64,000 nt of DNA from an uncultured Verrucomicrobia subdivision 3 bacterium (GCA_903850425.1 CAINLR010000066.1:49056-113055), one strand, 5' to 3'; positions 18,482 to 27,585 are shown, counted from the first letter of the stretch. Notes: generated by a model from the sequence alone, not told the origin. Translations and numbers: made by a program.

Positions 18482-19858
18482 ATGGCTACTAATCACATCA
18501 CTCAACTCCGGCAGCTCAAAAAACTTCTGCCCGGAGAAATTTTTCTCGAACCCGCCACGCTGGCAAAATACGCGGGCGACAAATGGTTTGCCGTCCATCA
18601 ACCTGACGCCGTCGCCCTGCCCCGCTCAGCCAAATCGGTTTCCAGAATTTTGCGGTTCGCAGATAAACACAAAATCCCCGTCACGCCACGCGGCGCGGGC
18701 CACGGCTACGTCGGCGGCTGCGTGCCGATGCTCGGCGGCATTGCGCTCTCGACCGAGCGCATGAAGAAAATTCTGGAGATCAATCCGGCGGATTTCGTCG
18801 CCGTCGTCCAACCCGCTGTCAACACGGCGGCCTTTCAGGCGGCGGTGGAAAAGCGCGGGCGCTTTTATCCGCCCGATCCCGCGAGCCGCAAGGACAATTC
18901 GCTCGGCGGCAACATCGCCACCAATGCCGGCGGGCCGCGCTGTTTGAAATACGGCGTCACCCGCGATTACGTCCTCGGCCTCGAAGTGGTCCTAACCAAC
19001 GGCGACATCGTCAAACTCGGCGGCCGCACGCACAAAAACAAAACCGGCTTCGATCTGCACCGGCTGTTCGTCGGCTCCGAGGGGCTGCTCGGCGTCATCA
19101 CCGAGGCGACGTTGAAGCTGATTCCGCTCCCGCCGTTCCGGGCCAATCTGGCCGTGGGCTTCAGCGCGATGAACGCGGCCGTGCGCGCGTTGCAGGCGAT
19201 TTTCGCCGGCGGCTTTTTGCCCTGTGCGGCGGAACTGGCCGATCAATTCACCCTCGCCGCCGCCGCCAAACGCACCGGCAGCAAACGACTGCTCGGCTGC
19301 AAGGCGCACTTGATTGTAGAGTTGGACGGACAGGCAAAATCCGTGCGCCAGGAAATCGCCGCCGTGGAAAGGATTGTGCGCCACCAAAAGCCGCTGTTCG
19401 TCGAACGCGGTTTCGGCAACGAGCAGTGCGAAGCCATCTGGCAGATTCGCCGCGAATTTTCCTACGCGCTCCGCGACACCGGCCTCACAAAGTTGAACGA
19501 AGACATCGTCGTGCCGCGCGGAAAACTGGAGGACCTTTTTAAGTTCGCCGCAACGCTGCAAAAGCAGCACGGACTGCAACTCGCCTGCTTCGGCCACGCC
19601 GGCGACGGCAACATCCACACGAATGTCATGGTGGATTACACCCAGACCGGTGCCAAAGCCCGTTCGGAAAAATGCCTCGATGATTTGTTCCGCTGGGTGA
19701 TCGCTGCCGGTGGCAGTATCACCGGCGAACACGGCATCGGCCTGGCCAAAAAACGCTGGTGGCCGCAGGCGGTTTCTGCCGAGTCGCAAAAATTGCACCG
19801 CACGATCAAAGCAGCGCTCGACCCCAATGGCATTTTGAATCCGGGTAAATTCGTGTAG
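18482..19858 (+). CDS. FAD-linked oxidase, GlcD/D-lactate dehydrogenase type
   Basis: 458 residues from ATG 18482. A PCMH FAD-binding domain spans about residues 40-215, with PRGAGHGYVGG and GGNIATNAGGPRCLKYGVTRDY. The C-terminal FAD-oxidase domain has CFGHAGDGNIHTNVMVD and GEHGIGLAKKRWW, both hallmarks of glycolate/D-lactate dehydrogenases. It would oxidise a 2-hydroxy acid to the 2-oxo acid and pass electrons to the respiratory chain or a partner Fe-S protein. No GlcE or GlcF partner is adjacent and there is no fused CCG domain, so the electron acceptor and exact substrate remain open. Confidence 0.9.
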   Translation: MATNHITQLRQLKKLLPGEIFLEPATLAKYAGDKWFAVHQPDAVALPRSAKSVSRILRFADKHKIPVTPRGAGHGYVGGCVPMLGGIALSTERMKKILEINPADFVAVVQPAVNTAAFQAAVEKRGRFYPPDPASRKDNSLGGNIATNAGGPRCLKYGVTRDYVLGLEVVLTNGDIVKLGGRTHKNKTGFDLHRLFVGSEGLLGVITEATLKLIPLPPFRANLAVGFSAMNAAVRALQAIFAGGFLPCAAELADQFTLAAAAKRTGSKRLLGCKAHLIVELDGQAKSVRQEIAAVERIVRHQKPLFVERGFGNEQCEAIWQIRREFSYALRDTGLTKLNEDIVVPRGKLEDLFKFAATLQKQHGLQLACFGHAGDGNIHTNVMVDYTQTGAKARSEKCLDDLFRWVIAAGGSITGEHGIGLAKKRWWPQAVSAESQKLHRTIKAALDPNGILNPGKFV

Positions 19859-20104
19859 CGCGTGGCCGGGTTGGATCAATCGGCAAAGAGAAACGCTGGC
19901 ATAGTCCGCGTGCCCACACCACGCCCAACCGGGCGCGGCCAAAACCACTGCGTCATCATCCCAAATCACCGCCACGCCGAACGTCTCGGCTTCGGTTTTC
20001 CAAACCCGCGCTTGGGGACTATGGCCAGCCACCGGGATGATGGTTTGGCTACTTTCACGGATTGCGTGCGCGGCGTTTTTCCGTTTTCATCTGGACTTCA
20101 AACT

Positions 20105-21835
20105 ATGAGTTCCAAAATTCTTTCGCGCAATCGCCGGATGGCCGCCGCCGGATGCCAAACTCCAAACTGGCTGGCGCTGACAATCGTCCTCTTGCTGGGA
20201 CTGACAGCGACCATGCAGGCGCACCTGAAGGTAGTCAACGGCGACTTCAGCGATCTCACGGGATTAACACCGGGCAACGATGGCTGGTTTTCTGGAACGC
20301 CCCAGGGCTGGAGTGGTGCCGGCGACAATTATGCGGTCAACCAGAAGTCCGGCGCGACACCGCCGGTCTGCAATCCATCCCGGGTGGATCATCTGCATCA
20401 GCAGATCGGCACGCTGGAAGAAGCGGGCGACGTCGTCCTGACGTTTGATGTCGCGGACGTCTTCAATGGCGAGACCGTTTTGAAGGCGTCTATTTTCGAT
20501 GGCGAGCAACATCAACTTGCGAGTGGTGAATTTACCGACGGAGAAAAGCAAACCCTCGTGGCGAAGCGGGTGCCGGCTGGCACCGCGATCGTCATTCGCT
20601 TCGACGCCACGCAATCCACACCCGCGCTCGACAATGTTTTCGTGACCGTTCAGGCACCGGGCTCCGTGGTGGACAAGCCGCGCGCCGCAGCCAACACACC
20701 CATTACGGTGGCCGCTTACTATTATGCCTGCACACATCCGGATCCCCGCTGGGACAAGAATAAGTATCCCGGCTTCACGGAGTGGGATGAGATCAAGTCC
20801 GCCAAGCCGCGCTTTCCGGGACACCGCCAGCCCAACCCACCAGTCTGGGGCTATCGAAACGAAGCGAAGCCGGAGGTGATGGCGCAGAAAATCGCCGCCG
20901 CCGCCGACTATGGCGTGAACGCGTTCATCTTCGACTGGTATTATTACAACGACGGGCCGTATCTCGAAGGCGCGCTGGAGGAAGGTTTTCTCCACGCGAC
21001 CAACAACGCCCGGGTGAAGTTCGCCCTCATGTGGGCGAACCATGACTGGTATGACATCCAAGGCTACAATCCCACGAACAAACTGAAGCTGCTGTATCCC
21101 GGCAAGGTCACGCCCGCGACCTGGGACAAAATCTGCGACCTCGTCATCGCCCGCTACTTCAAGCATCCGAGCTATTGGCTGGTGGACGGCAAACCCTATT
21201 TCTCCATCTACGAAATGAGCCAGTTCCTCGATAGCTTTGGCTCGATTGAAAATGCCCGTGCCGCGCTGGATAAATTCCGTGGCAAAGTTCGCGCCGCTGG
21301 CTTTCCCGATTTGCACGTCAATGCCATCGTCTGGGGCGAGCCGAATTTACCCGGCGGCAAAACCCCGCCCGGCTGGCCCAAACTCTGCCGCGACCTCGCG
21401 CTCGACAGTCTCACCAGCTACACCTGGGTGCATCACGGCGCGCTGAATTACAATACCTTCCCCGTGTCCGATTACGTCTGGGGCCGCCAGAAATATCTGT
21501 CCTTCTGGGCACGCGCCAAGACGGACTATGGCATTCCCTATTTCCCGAACGCCATGGTTAATTGGGACAACAGTCCGCGCGCCGCCGCGAATGCCGATTG
21601 GAGCCATCCGGGCGCGCACGTGGTGAACCCGGTGGTCACAGGCAATACGCCCGCCGCGTTCAAACAATCCCTGGAGATCATCAAGCAGCGGCTGCTGGCC
21701 GCGCCGACGCAGCCGAAGATCGTCACCATCAATGCCTGGAACGAATGGCCCGAGGGCAGTTGCCTGGAACCCGCCGAGCAATACGGCTACGGCTATCTCG
21801 AAGCCATCCAAGCGGTTTTTCAAAAAGCCCAGTAG
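20105..21835 (+). CDS. Secreted WbsX/GH99-like protein with N-terminal carbohydrate-binding-like domain
   Basis: 576 residues from ATG 20105; the frame is open further upstream but the signal peptide (LALTIVLLLGLTATMQA) starts here. Residues about 40-190 form a jelly-roll-like domain (VVNGDFSD ... ALDNVFVTV). From about residue 200 the WbsX/GH99-like (beta/alpha)8 domain is seen: AYYYACTHPD, GFTEWDEIKSAKPRFPGH, YGVNAFIFDWYYYNDG, FALMWANHDW and NAWNEWPEGSCLEP. These proteins occur in polysaccharide loci. Some are glycosidases such as endo-mannanases, and WbsX itself is named as a glycosyltransferase. An exported protein with a binding module fits a hydrolase better, which is inference. Confidence 0.82.
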   Translation: MSSKILSRNRRMAAAGCQTPNWLALTIVLLLGLTATMQAHLKVVNGDFSDLTGLTPGNDGWFSGTPQGWSGAGDNYAVNQKSGATPPVCNPSRVDHLHQQIGTLEEAGDVVLTFDVADVFNGETVLKASIFDGEQHQLASGEFTDGEKQTLVAKRVPAGTAIVIRFDATQSTPALDNVFVTVQAPGSVVDKPRAAANTPITVAAYYYACTHPDPRWDKNKYPGFTEWDEIKSAKPRFPGHRQPNPPVWGYRNEAKPEVMAQKIAAAADYGVNAFIFDWYYYNDGPYLEGALEEGFLHATNNARVKFALMWANHDWYDIQGYNPTNKLKLLYPGKVTPATWDKICDLVIARYFKHPSYWLVDGKPYFSIYEMSQFLDSFGSIENARAALDKFRGKVRAAGFPDLHVNAIVWGEPNLPGGKTPPGWPKLCRDLALDSLTSYTWVHHGALNYNTFPVSDYVWGRQKYLSFWARAKTDYGIPYFPNAMVNWDNSPRAAANADWSHPGAHVVNPVVTGNTPAAFKQSLEIIKQRLLAAPTQPKIVTINAWNEWPEGSCLEPAEQYGYGYLEAIQAVFQKAQ

Positions 21836-22021
21836 CTCGGGATCAACTGGCCCCGGCGCGTGCTCCCGTGGGCGCGCGGCCGGAGAAGTTTGGGCGATGA
21901 GGACATTAACACCGTCGCCCGCGGCGGTTTGAGATAGGCAGGCCGGGCGTATCGTTGTATTTGCCGCCTCCCGACCTCCAATGATGCCCTCTCCATCACG
22001 ACAAAATGGCGGCAAATCAAT

Positions 22022-22636
22022 TTACGGACGCGCGACCGCCTGGGCCACGTTGCTTTCCTGGCCCACCTCCGTCTTGCCTTGGAAAAACACCGCCTTGTAA
22101 TGCCGGTTCTCCGGCTTGCCCGGCACCAGCAACGCGCGGTTGTCCACATACGGCGAATGCGTTTCGCTGGCCAGCAAACTGAAACCCGCCTCCCCATCCC
22201 GCTGTGAGTAAACGTGGACGCCTTCCGCCAGCAGCTTGTAAAAACCCACCTCCACCACGCCCGCCGCCTTGGTCACGATGTCCAGTGTCGGCTGCGCCAC
22301 CGCCATGTCAGTGGTATCCTCGGAACCGATGATCTGGAGCTGCGTGCCGATCACTTCCGTGTAGGCCGGGCTGTCCTTGATGCGTTTGGCCAGTTTGCGG
22401 GCGTTGGCCTTGCTGTTGGCCATCGTCAGATTTAAATCTTTGTGGGCGGCCAGACTGGCGGCCGCCGCGTTGGTCACCGCCGCGGTCTTGAGGTGCAACG
22501 CCGCATTATCCGCCGCCAACATCGTCACATCCGCCGCCGTAGCCCCCGGCGTCGTCGCCGTGACCCCCGCCTTCACATTATCGTGCCATTTCAGGTAAGC
22601 CCCCTGGGGTTGGGGCATGAAGTATTGTTTTTTCAT
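22022..22636 (-). CDS. Array-associated protein: helical N-domain plus Fn3-like C-domain, function unknown
   Basis: 204 residues starting MKKQYFMPQPQGAYLKWHDN. The first 120 residues are Ala-rich helices ending in the motif ARKLAKRIKDSPAYTEVIG. The rest looks like one fibronectin-III-like domain (GVHVYSQRDGEAGFSLLAS, SPYVDNRALLVPGKPENRHYKAVF). This two-part family recurs in Verrucomicrobia and Planctomycetes and is usually annotated as hypothetical. No signal peptide is visible. An array of 21-bp units begins 64 bp upstream of the start (22700-22993). The only other array in the window sits in the same place relative to the 38729-39460 gene. The function is not known; a structural or DNA/RNA-array-linked role is speculation. 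Confidence 0.75.
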   Translation of the reverse strand: MKKQYFMPQPQGAYLKWHDNVKAGVTATTPGATAADVTMLAADNAALHLKTAAVTNAAAASLAAHKDLNLTMANSKANARKLAKRIKDSPAYTEVIGTQLQIIGSEDTTDMAVAQPTLDIVTKAAGVVEVGFYKLLAEGVHVYSQRDGEAGFSLLASETHSPYVDNRALLVPGKPENRHYKAVFFQGKTEVGQESNVAQAVARP

Positions 22637-22699
22637 AACATGTTTATTTGCATTTTGTTAACTGCTGGTTTCTGCGTTGGTTTGACGCAAAGTGCGCGA

Positions 22700-22993
22700 A
22701 TGACGGAACGACTCCGCCCCGTGACGGAGGCATTCCGTCACTTGAAAAAGCAGCTCCGTCACCGGAAAAAGTGGGTCCGCCACTTGGCGGAACGGCGCTG
22801 CCAAGTGAAAAAAGGGTTCCGTCACTTGAAGGAGGCGGAGCTTCAAGTGACGGAGACGCTCTCCCAACCGGGGGAACGCCGCCGTCACGCAGCGGACTAC
22901 CGCCAACAACGGCAAAGGGGAAAAAAGGGCTGCCCGAAAAGTGGGCGTTACGAGCCAAAGCGTGGCCTTGAGGATGCGGGAGACTTTCACCCC
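22700..22993. repeat. Array A: about 14 degenerate units of exactly 21 bp, many self-complementary
   Basis: Taking units from 22700, each 21-bp block starts with GTGAC, TTGAA or CGG and ends with GTCAC, CCAA or TTCAA. The unit 22721-22741 is a near-perfect hairpin (GTGACGGA ... TCCGTCAC). Across unit borders, 22818-22831 and 22841-22854 form a 14-bp stem, and CACTTGGC/GCCAAGTG forms another. The period keeps register for at least nine clear units and fades toward 22993. There are no spacers. Because 21 is a multiple of 3 and the units lack stop codons, several frames on both strands stay open and show heptads such as VTELLFQ/VTECLRH. Those frames are probably by-products. Confidence 0.85.
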
Positions 22994-23170
22994 CTGCCCC
23001 ACCCAAACCAGTTCCCCAGAACATGCGGGAACCCAGACCATGTGTGACCGCCAGCCCATACGAAAGCTGCGGCTATTAAGAAACTTACTACCGGGGCCGT
23101 CAAGGCTTTTCTTCCGCGGCTGCAACCTAATTCTAATTCGCGATCAAGGTAAGACGAACCGGTTTTAATT

Positions 23171-23320
23171 CATTACCACCAGGCTTCAGCCCGGTGGCCG
23201 GTTCCAAGCTGGAGACGCGAGCCGTTTTAACGGCTTTGGCCGCTGAATCCAAGCCGTTAAAACGGCTGACGCGTGCTGCCGATGGGGCACGCCGGGCTAA
23301 AGCCCGGTGCTAATAACAGG
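23171..23320. repeat. Palindromic intergenic repeat (GGCTTCAGCCCGG type)
   Basis: Imperfect terminal inverted repeats (TACCACCAGGCTTCAGCCCG and the inverse of GCCGGGCTAAAGCCCGGTG) flank an inner palindrome (GCCGTTTTAACGGC ... GCCGTTAAAACGGC). It is about 150 bp with no gene. The architecture resembles short non-autonomous palindromic elements. Confidence 0.6.
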
Positions 23321-23348
23321 CTCAACTTGAACGCGAATTGGAATAACC

Positions 23349-23429
23349 TTAGCGGGCGCCGCCGTGAACGGCTGTGCCGCAACCGTAGAACGGGTCGAGC
23401 ACCACATCGCCTTCGTTGCGGCTGGCCTT
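23349..23429 (-). pseudogene. Remnant of a DNA methyltransferase (motif I fragment)
   Basis: The minus strand encodes KASRNEGDVVLDPFYGCGTA followed by VHGGAR and a stop. This matches the AdoMet-binding motif I of N6-adenine/N4-cytosine DNA methyltransferases (usual form SNEGDVVLDPFCGCGT), with Tyr in place of Cys. Nothing else of the gene remains: palindromic repeats abut it on both sides (23171-23320 and 23431-23580). It is a decayed fragment, not a gene. Confidence 0.7.
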
Positions 23430-23430
23430 A

Positions 23431-23580
23431 TGAAAATAGCCCAGCCATTCATGGCTGGGAACAACGCAACCCGAATTTCAAAGTCCCGCAAGGGACGGCC
23501 GACAATTTCTTTCGTCCCTGACGGGACTGGCTTGGTTGGTTAAATGCTTTACCCAGCTATAAATGGCTGGGCTATTTTCA
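23431..23580. repeat. Element A, copy 1: 150-bp palindromic repeat with AGCCCAGCC termini
   Basis: The ends 23431-23452 and 23559-23580 are inverted repeats with one mismatch in 22 (TGAAAATAGCCCAGCCAT...). Inside lie AAGTCCCGCAAGGGACGG and TTTCTTTCGTCCCTGACG, themselves palindromic. An inverted copy lies at 38488-38632. No open frame of coding quality is present. Confidence 0.85.
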
Positions 23581-23740
23581 AACTTCATCAGTCGTGTTAA
23601 GCGTTCGACCGTTCTCGTTTCCGGCAGAAAAGAAGCACTCCCCTAGGCTAGCCGCGTGAATCACGCTTTTCATTGGCGAGCGTGGCGACGGCGTCAATTT
23701 CCCAACCCTGCGGCGAGGGCTTTTTCGCGAATAAATGATC

Positions 23741-24577
23741 TCAAGACTTTATATCGCGCACCTGAAACGCCATCGCGCCGATCAGAAAGGCGGTGGCGCT
23801 CATGGCGAAGAGGACGATTTCGGACTGGCAGATTTCCGTCCAGGGCACCGGATTGAGGAAGATCAGCAGCCAGCATTTGAAGTGGTGCGTCACGAACCAG
23901 TTCTCGTAGCGGTTAAAGAACGGGATGTTTTCCATGACCATGCTCACGAACAGAAACGAGAGCGCCAGGATCGTGGCCGCCGCCGGCTTCATGTTGAAGC
24001 ACGAGAACATGAACGCCACCGATACCATCACGCTGGCATTCACCGCCATGAACAGGGTGGAAAAACAAAAGCGAACCAGCCCTTCGTGCGCCGTCAATAC
24101 GCTGAACGCCTGGCCGGGGGCGAACACAAACATCCCTTTCCACGGAAACAGCAGGCTCGCAAAACCCATGGCCGTCAGCCCCAGCGCCAGCACGAGCAGG
24201 AAGGCGAAAATAATGCCCGCGCTCCATTTCACGAATAGCAGCCGCACCCGCGAGATGGGACGGGAAAGAATCATGCGCAAGGTGCCGTCCTCGGCTTCCT
24301 TCGCCACCAGATCGCCGCCGACGAGCGTGGCGTAGAGCGGCATGAGCAGCATGATCTGCGGAATCAGCATGACGACCGACACCGTCAGCACCGAAATAAA
24401 TTCGGCGGCGAGATAGCCATTTCCGTTCAGCAGCTTTTCAAAATCGCTTTGCCAGCGCGTGTAGCGGAACGCCATCAGCATCGCCGTCTGCGCGAGCAGG
24501 AACGCGCCAAAGCCGATGTAGGTGCGCTTCTTGCCGAACAGCTTCCAGAGTTCGTTCTTAAGTTGGGCGAGGAACAT
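23741..24577 (-). CDS. ABC transporter permease (ABC-2 type)
   Basis: 278 residues with about six hydrophobic segments, starting FLAQLKNELWKLFGKKRTYIGF. The cytoplasmic motif AKEAEDGTLRMILSRPISR between membrane helices 2 and 3 is typical of ABC-2 permeases. It is the last gene of a four-gene minus-strand operon and pairs with the ATPase at 24691-25596. A palindromic repeat separates the two. Substrate unknown; ABC-2 systems of this type export lipids, drugs, peptides or polysaccharides. The sibling pseudopilin and membrane protein suggest a role in envelope or secretion. Confidence 0.85.
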   Translation of the reverse strand: MFLAQLKNELWKLFGKKRTYIGFGAFLLAQTAMLMAFRYTRWQSDFEKLLNGNGYLAAEFISVLTVSVVMLIPQIMLLMPLYATLVGGDLVAKEAEDGTLRMILSRPISRVRLLFVKWSAGIIFAFLLVLALGLTAMGFASLLFPWKGMFVFAPGQAFSVLTAHEGLVRFCFSTLFMAVNASVMVSVAFMFSCFNMKPAAATILALSFLFVSMVMENIPFFNRYENWFVTHHFKCWLLIFLNPVPWTEICQSEIVLFAMSATAFLIGAMAFQVRDIKS

Positions 24578-24591
24578 GGTTTAATTGGGGA

Positions 24592-24690
24592 AACATCCAA
24601 CACCCAACATCCAACTCTGAACATCCAACCATGCGGGCGCGAGGACGCTCCCCATTCGATGTTGGGTGTTGGGTGTTGAGGGTTGGATGC
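24592..24690. repeat. Element C, copy 1: palindrome of CCAACA-type repeats
   Basis: The left arm (AACATCCAACACCCAACATC, 24592-24630) is mirrored by GATGTTGGGTGTTGGGTGTT and what follows (24658-24690) around a GC-rich centre. It lies between the ABC ATPase stop and the permease start. It is the same family as 52836-52930 and the fragment inside larC at 53797-53833. Confidence 0.8.
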
Positions 24691-25596
24691 TCATTTCTTT
24701 TCTTCTCGTTGCCGGTTGATCAGGCCTAAATAAAAATCCTCCACGGTCTGCTCGTGCTGCCAGATGCCATCCACGGCAATGCCGGCGGCGACCAGGGTCT
24801 GCGTGATCTCGGCCGTCGTGCGGCCGGCGGCCAGCGTGATGAATTTTTCCATCGCCGTCGCGGTGATCAGGCCGCGTTCGAGAAGCAGTTTCGTGGCGCC
24901 AGCAAAATCAGCGGTCTTCAACGCCACCTTGCCGAGCTCGGCTTTCACGTCGGCCACGTTGCCTTCGAACACTTTCTTCCCTTTTTGCAGCACGGCAATG
25001 CGCGTGCAGAGCTGTTCCACTTCGTTCAGCAAGTGCGATGAAAGCATGATGGTCAGGCCGAGTTCGCGCTGGAGGCGGATGATGGTCTGGCGCATTTCGT
25101 GGATGCCCTCGGGGTCGAGGCCGTCGCTCGGTTCGTCGAGGATGAGCAATTCCGGCTTGGGCAACAGCGCCTGCGCCAGCGCGAGCCGCGACCGCATGCC
25201 GTGCGAATACGTCCGCACCTTGGACTGCTCGCGACCGGTCAGGCCGACCCATTCCACCACTTCGCGAATGCGCGCCGGGGACGTCGGCGCGGTGTAGGTG
25301 CTGAGAATTTCCAGATTCCGCGCGCCGCTTAAGTAATCGTAAAAAACCGGTGTTTCAAAAATCGCGCCGACCTTCATCAGCGCAGCGCGGCGGTTGGTTT
25401 GCACGTCGTGGCCGCAGACCTTCACCTCGCCGCTCGTGGGCCAGACCTGGCCGAGCATCATGCCGATGGCGGTGCTTTTGCCCGCGCCGTTGTGGCCGAG
25501 CAGCCCGAAGATTTCACCGCGCGGCACGGTGAACGACAAGTCGTCCACGGCCAGGCGACCGGCGAATTTTTTGATGACGTTGGTCAGTTGAATCAT
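24691..25596 (-). CDS. ABC transporter ATP-binding protein
   Basis: 301 residues. Walker [10 protein letters not shown] is at residues 34-42, Walker B with the catalytic Glu is [13 protein letters not shown] (about residue 157), and the D-loop and switch His follow in [12 protein letters not shown]. The signature motif is YSHGMRSRL rather than LSGGQ, a variation seen in bacteriocin/drug-export ATPases of the CcmA/NatA class. The last 80 residues form a C-terminal extension. Its start overlaps the stop of the pseudopilin gene by 4 bp (ATGA), indicating translational coupling. It energises the permease encoded downstream. Confidence 0.92.
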   Translation of the reverse strand: MIQLTNVIKKFAGRLAVDDLSFTVPRGEIFGLLGHNGAGKSTAIGMMLGQVWPTSGEVKVCGHDVQTNRRAALMKVGAIFETPVFYDYLSGARNLEILSTYTAPTSPARIREVVEWVGLTGREQSKVRTYSHGMRSRLALAQALLPKPELLILDEPSDGLDPEGIHEMRQTIIRLQRELGLTIMLSSHLLNEVEQLCTRIAVLQKGKKVFEGNVADVKAELGKVALKTADFAGATKLLLERGLITATAMEKFITLAAGRTTAEITQTLVAAGIAVDGIWQHEQTVEDFYLGLINRQREEKK

Positions 25597-26153
25597 GGCG
25601 GGCCGGCGATTTCGAGGAGGTTTTTGATGTGGCCGTCAGCGTAGAGAAAGTTCACGGATTTGTCTTTGCCCCGCGCTCGGTGGAAGTCTTCCTTGTCGAA
25701 CACCAGATGCACCTGATGCGAATCAAAATTGTAGGTGAACAGGCGCAGATGCTCCGCGTCCTGGCCGTTCACCAGGCTGTTCCAACCGTAACTGGAGCCG
25801 GTGGTTTCAAAAATATGCGACCGGTCCGAAGGACAGCGCAGCACGTTGGTGTTGCCGAGCTGCGGCGCGAGGCGCTTATCAATGGGCGGAAGATATTGGG
25901 GATCGCTCGGCGGCAGGTTCGTGGAAAAATCCCGCATGGCCGGCATCTTATTATTGTTTTCCGAGACGTAAATTTGCAGCGCGATGCCGACTTGGTGCAG
26001 GTTGCTCAAACAGACGCCGGCCCGCGCGGTTTCCTTGGCGCGGCCCAGCGCGGGCAGCAGCAGCGCGGCGAGCATGGCAATGATGGCGATGACCACGAGC
26101 AATTCGATGAGCGTGAACGCCCGAACAATTTTGGCTGGAGGGGAGAGATTCAT
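25593..26153 (-). CDS. Pseudopilin-like exported protein in the ABC operon
   Basis: 186 residues. The prepilin helix [20 protein letters not shown] lies at about residues 13-32, followed by [20 protein letters not shown] and a short globular domain ending in [13 protein letters not shown]. It overlaps its neighbours by 4 bp on both sides, so it belongs to one transcript with the membrane protein upstream and the ABC exporter downstream. Pairing a pseudopilin with an ABC-2 exporter is notable. Whether they work together is inferred from coupling only. Confidence 0.85.
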   Translation of the reverse strand: MNLSPPAKIVRAFTLIELLVVIAIIAMLAALLLPALGRAKETARAGVCLSNLHQVGIALQIYVSENNNKMPAMRDFSTNLPPSDPQYLPPIDKRLAPQLGNTNVLRCPSDRSHIFETTGSSYGWNSLVNGQDAEHLRLFTYNFDSHQVHLVFDKEDFHRARGKDKSVNFLYADGHIKNLLEIAGPP

Positions 26154-26785
26154 TGCCGCCGCCCGCCGACCCGGATGTTCATGCGGCCGCTTTCCATCAT
26201 GCGCTGCATTTCCTCCAGCAACGGCGCGAGTTCGGCCTTGGTCTGCGCGGAGCTTTGGCTGTAAAAACTTTGCAGACCGATCTTGGTGACGCGTTCTTGC
26301 AATTCGGGGCTGAGCACCACGCTGTTGGGATTTTGCGGCGGCGCCTGTCCGCTGGCGGCCAGCTTGGCGCTCGCCTCTTTCATTTGCTTGAGGGATTGTT
26401 CAATCACGCGCTGTCGTTTGTCTGCCGGCATGTCTTCGAAGGCCGTGAGCATCTGTTTGAAACCCGTGGGCATGGTCGCTTCCAGAAACGTGCCCTTTTC
26501 GGCTTCGCTCATTTTTTCAAACCACTTGTAAGCGCTGCGGTCCAACCGCAAGCCTTGCCGTTCTTCGAGGGAAAGTGCATTGAGCATGCGCGCCAGTTTC
26601 TGGATGGCGGCCGCGCGGTCGGCAGCGGCCAAATGGCCGAACTCAACCGACTCGGTGTAGGCACGAACTTTCGCTGGTGTGACCGTGGCGTTCTGGGCGA
26701 TTTTATACCCGACAATCGCCACCAGCCAGATCACTACGAGGGCGACCAATGCCAGAAAGACCGGGCGTTGTCGTGGGCTAAGCAT
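26150..26785 (-). CDS. Membrane-anchored helical protein of unknown function
   Basis: 211 residues. One N-terminal membrane helix ([19 protein letters not shown], about residues 9-27) is followed by a charged helical periplasmic domain with [47 protein letters not shown] and a final [19 protein letters not shown]. No family is recognised with confidence. First gene of the operon, overlapping the pseudopilin start by 4 bp. Confidence 0.75.
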   Translation of the reverse strand: MLSPRQRPVFLALVALVVIWLVAIVGYKIAQNATVTPAKVRAYTESVEFGHLAAADRAAAIQKLARMLNALSLEERQGLRLDRSAYKWFEKMSEAEKGTFLEATMPTGFKQMLTAFEDMPADKRQRVIEQSLKQMKEASAKLAASGQAPPQNPNSVVLSPELQERVTKIGLQSFYSQSSAQTKAELAPLLEEMQRMMESGRMNIRVGGRRQ

Positions 26786-27141
26786 GTCAAAAGTCTAGGG
26801 CATCGTTTCTAATTCACCATGAAAAAAACGCACCGGGGTCGCCCCGATAAAATAAGCGCCGTGGGAGTCGGCGGGACGAACCGACCGCAGTGGTCAGTCC
26901 CGCAGTGCCATTCCGCTTACTCAACCGTCCGACCTGGTTGGTATTCATCGGCGGGGACAGGGATTGAAGATCAGGAATCACATCTGTTTTCAAGGGCGAA
27001 CACGGGGCCGGACATTCGGAGCCTTGGCGTTAGCTCACCTTCAGCGATCCATTCATTCGCTCTCGTCTCCACCACGGCACAAACCGGTGTCCGCTACCCA
27101 AGAAGAGTGGCCAGCGGTAGCCGTTGCAACGAGAACTCCAG
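26786..27141. other. Intergenic region without a supported gene
   Basis: About 355 bp. A hairpin with arms GCGGGAC (26871-26877) and GTCCCGC (26897-26903) and a nested GACC/GGTC pair is visible. Plus-strand open frames of about 108 codons lack coding character. Confidence 0.5.
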
Positions 27142-27585
27142 CTAAAAACCGGATTGGCTCCGCAACTTTTCCAGCAGGCGGGCGTCGGCGGCGGGAAAGG
27201 CGAAGTCGGCGAGCTCCGGCTGGCTCACCCAACGGACGGCGGCGCAGTCCAGCGGCTGGGGTTCGCCGGCGAGTAGTTGGCAGCTGAAGAATTTCAGGTG
27301 GACGGATTTGTCCGGGTAGTCGTGGCGGAGGTCCTCGAAGAGTTCGCCGACGGCAATGTCCACGCCGAGTTCCTCGCGGATTTCGCGGACGAGGCAGGCC
27401 TCAAAAGTTTCGCCAGTCTCGCGTTTGCCGCCGGGAAATTCCCAGAGTCCGCCGAGATGCGATGTGGCGTGGCGCTGAGTGATGAGGAGTTTGCCGGCGT
27501 GAAAGATGAGGGCGGCAGAAACCTCGACGCAGTTTCTAATTTTTAATTTTGAGTTTTTAGTTGGATCGGAAGCGGAGATGCTCAT
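27142..27585 (-). CDS. Nudix hydrolase, MutT-like
   Basis: 147 residues. The Nudix box is complete, GGKRETGETFEACLVREIRE followed by ELGV, fitting G-x5-E-x7-REUxEExGU. Together with LITQRHATSHLGGLWEFPGG it indicates an 8-oxo-dGTP diphosphatase-type housecleaning enzyme. The Nudix fold proper starts near residue 20 (CVEVSAALIFHAG). The preceding residues PTKNSKLKIRN are encoded by an AT-rich palindromic repeat that overlaps the start region, and no later ATG precedes the fold, so the repeat appears to supply the N-terminus. Exact substrate uncertain. Confidence 0.88.
   Translation of the reverse strand: MSISASDPTKNSKLKIRNCVEVSAALIFHAGKLLITQRHATSHLGGLWEFPGGKRETGETFEACLVREIREELGVDIAVGELFEDLRHDYPDKSVHLKFFSCQLLAGEPQPLDCAAVRWVSQPELADFAFPAADARLLEKLRSQSGF

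Noticed and set aside
22700..22993. Array A as a CRISPR array
   Set aside because: Units are contiguous and degenerate with no spacers, and no cas gene is nearby.
22658..23125. 155-codon minus-strand frame through array A with VTExxF heptads, ending just before the next gene
   Set aside because: Several frames on both strands are open through the array because the period is a multiple of three and the unit lacks stops; coding is not needed to explain it. Kept as a possible alternative only.
26819..27145. 108-codon plus-strand frame in the gap before the Nudix gene
   Set aside because: No domain, unusual composition and overlap with palindromic sequence.
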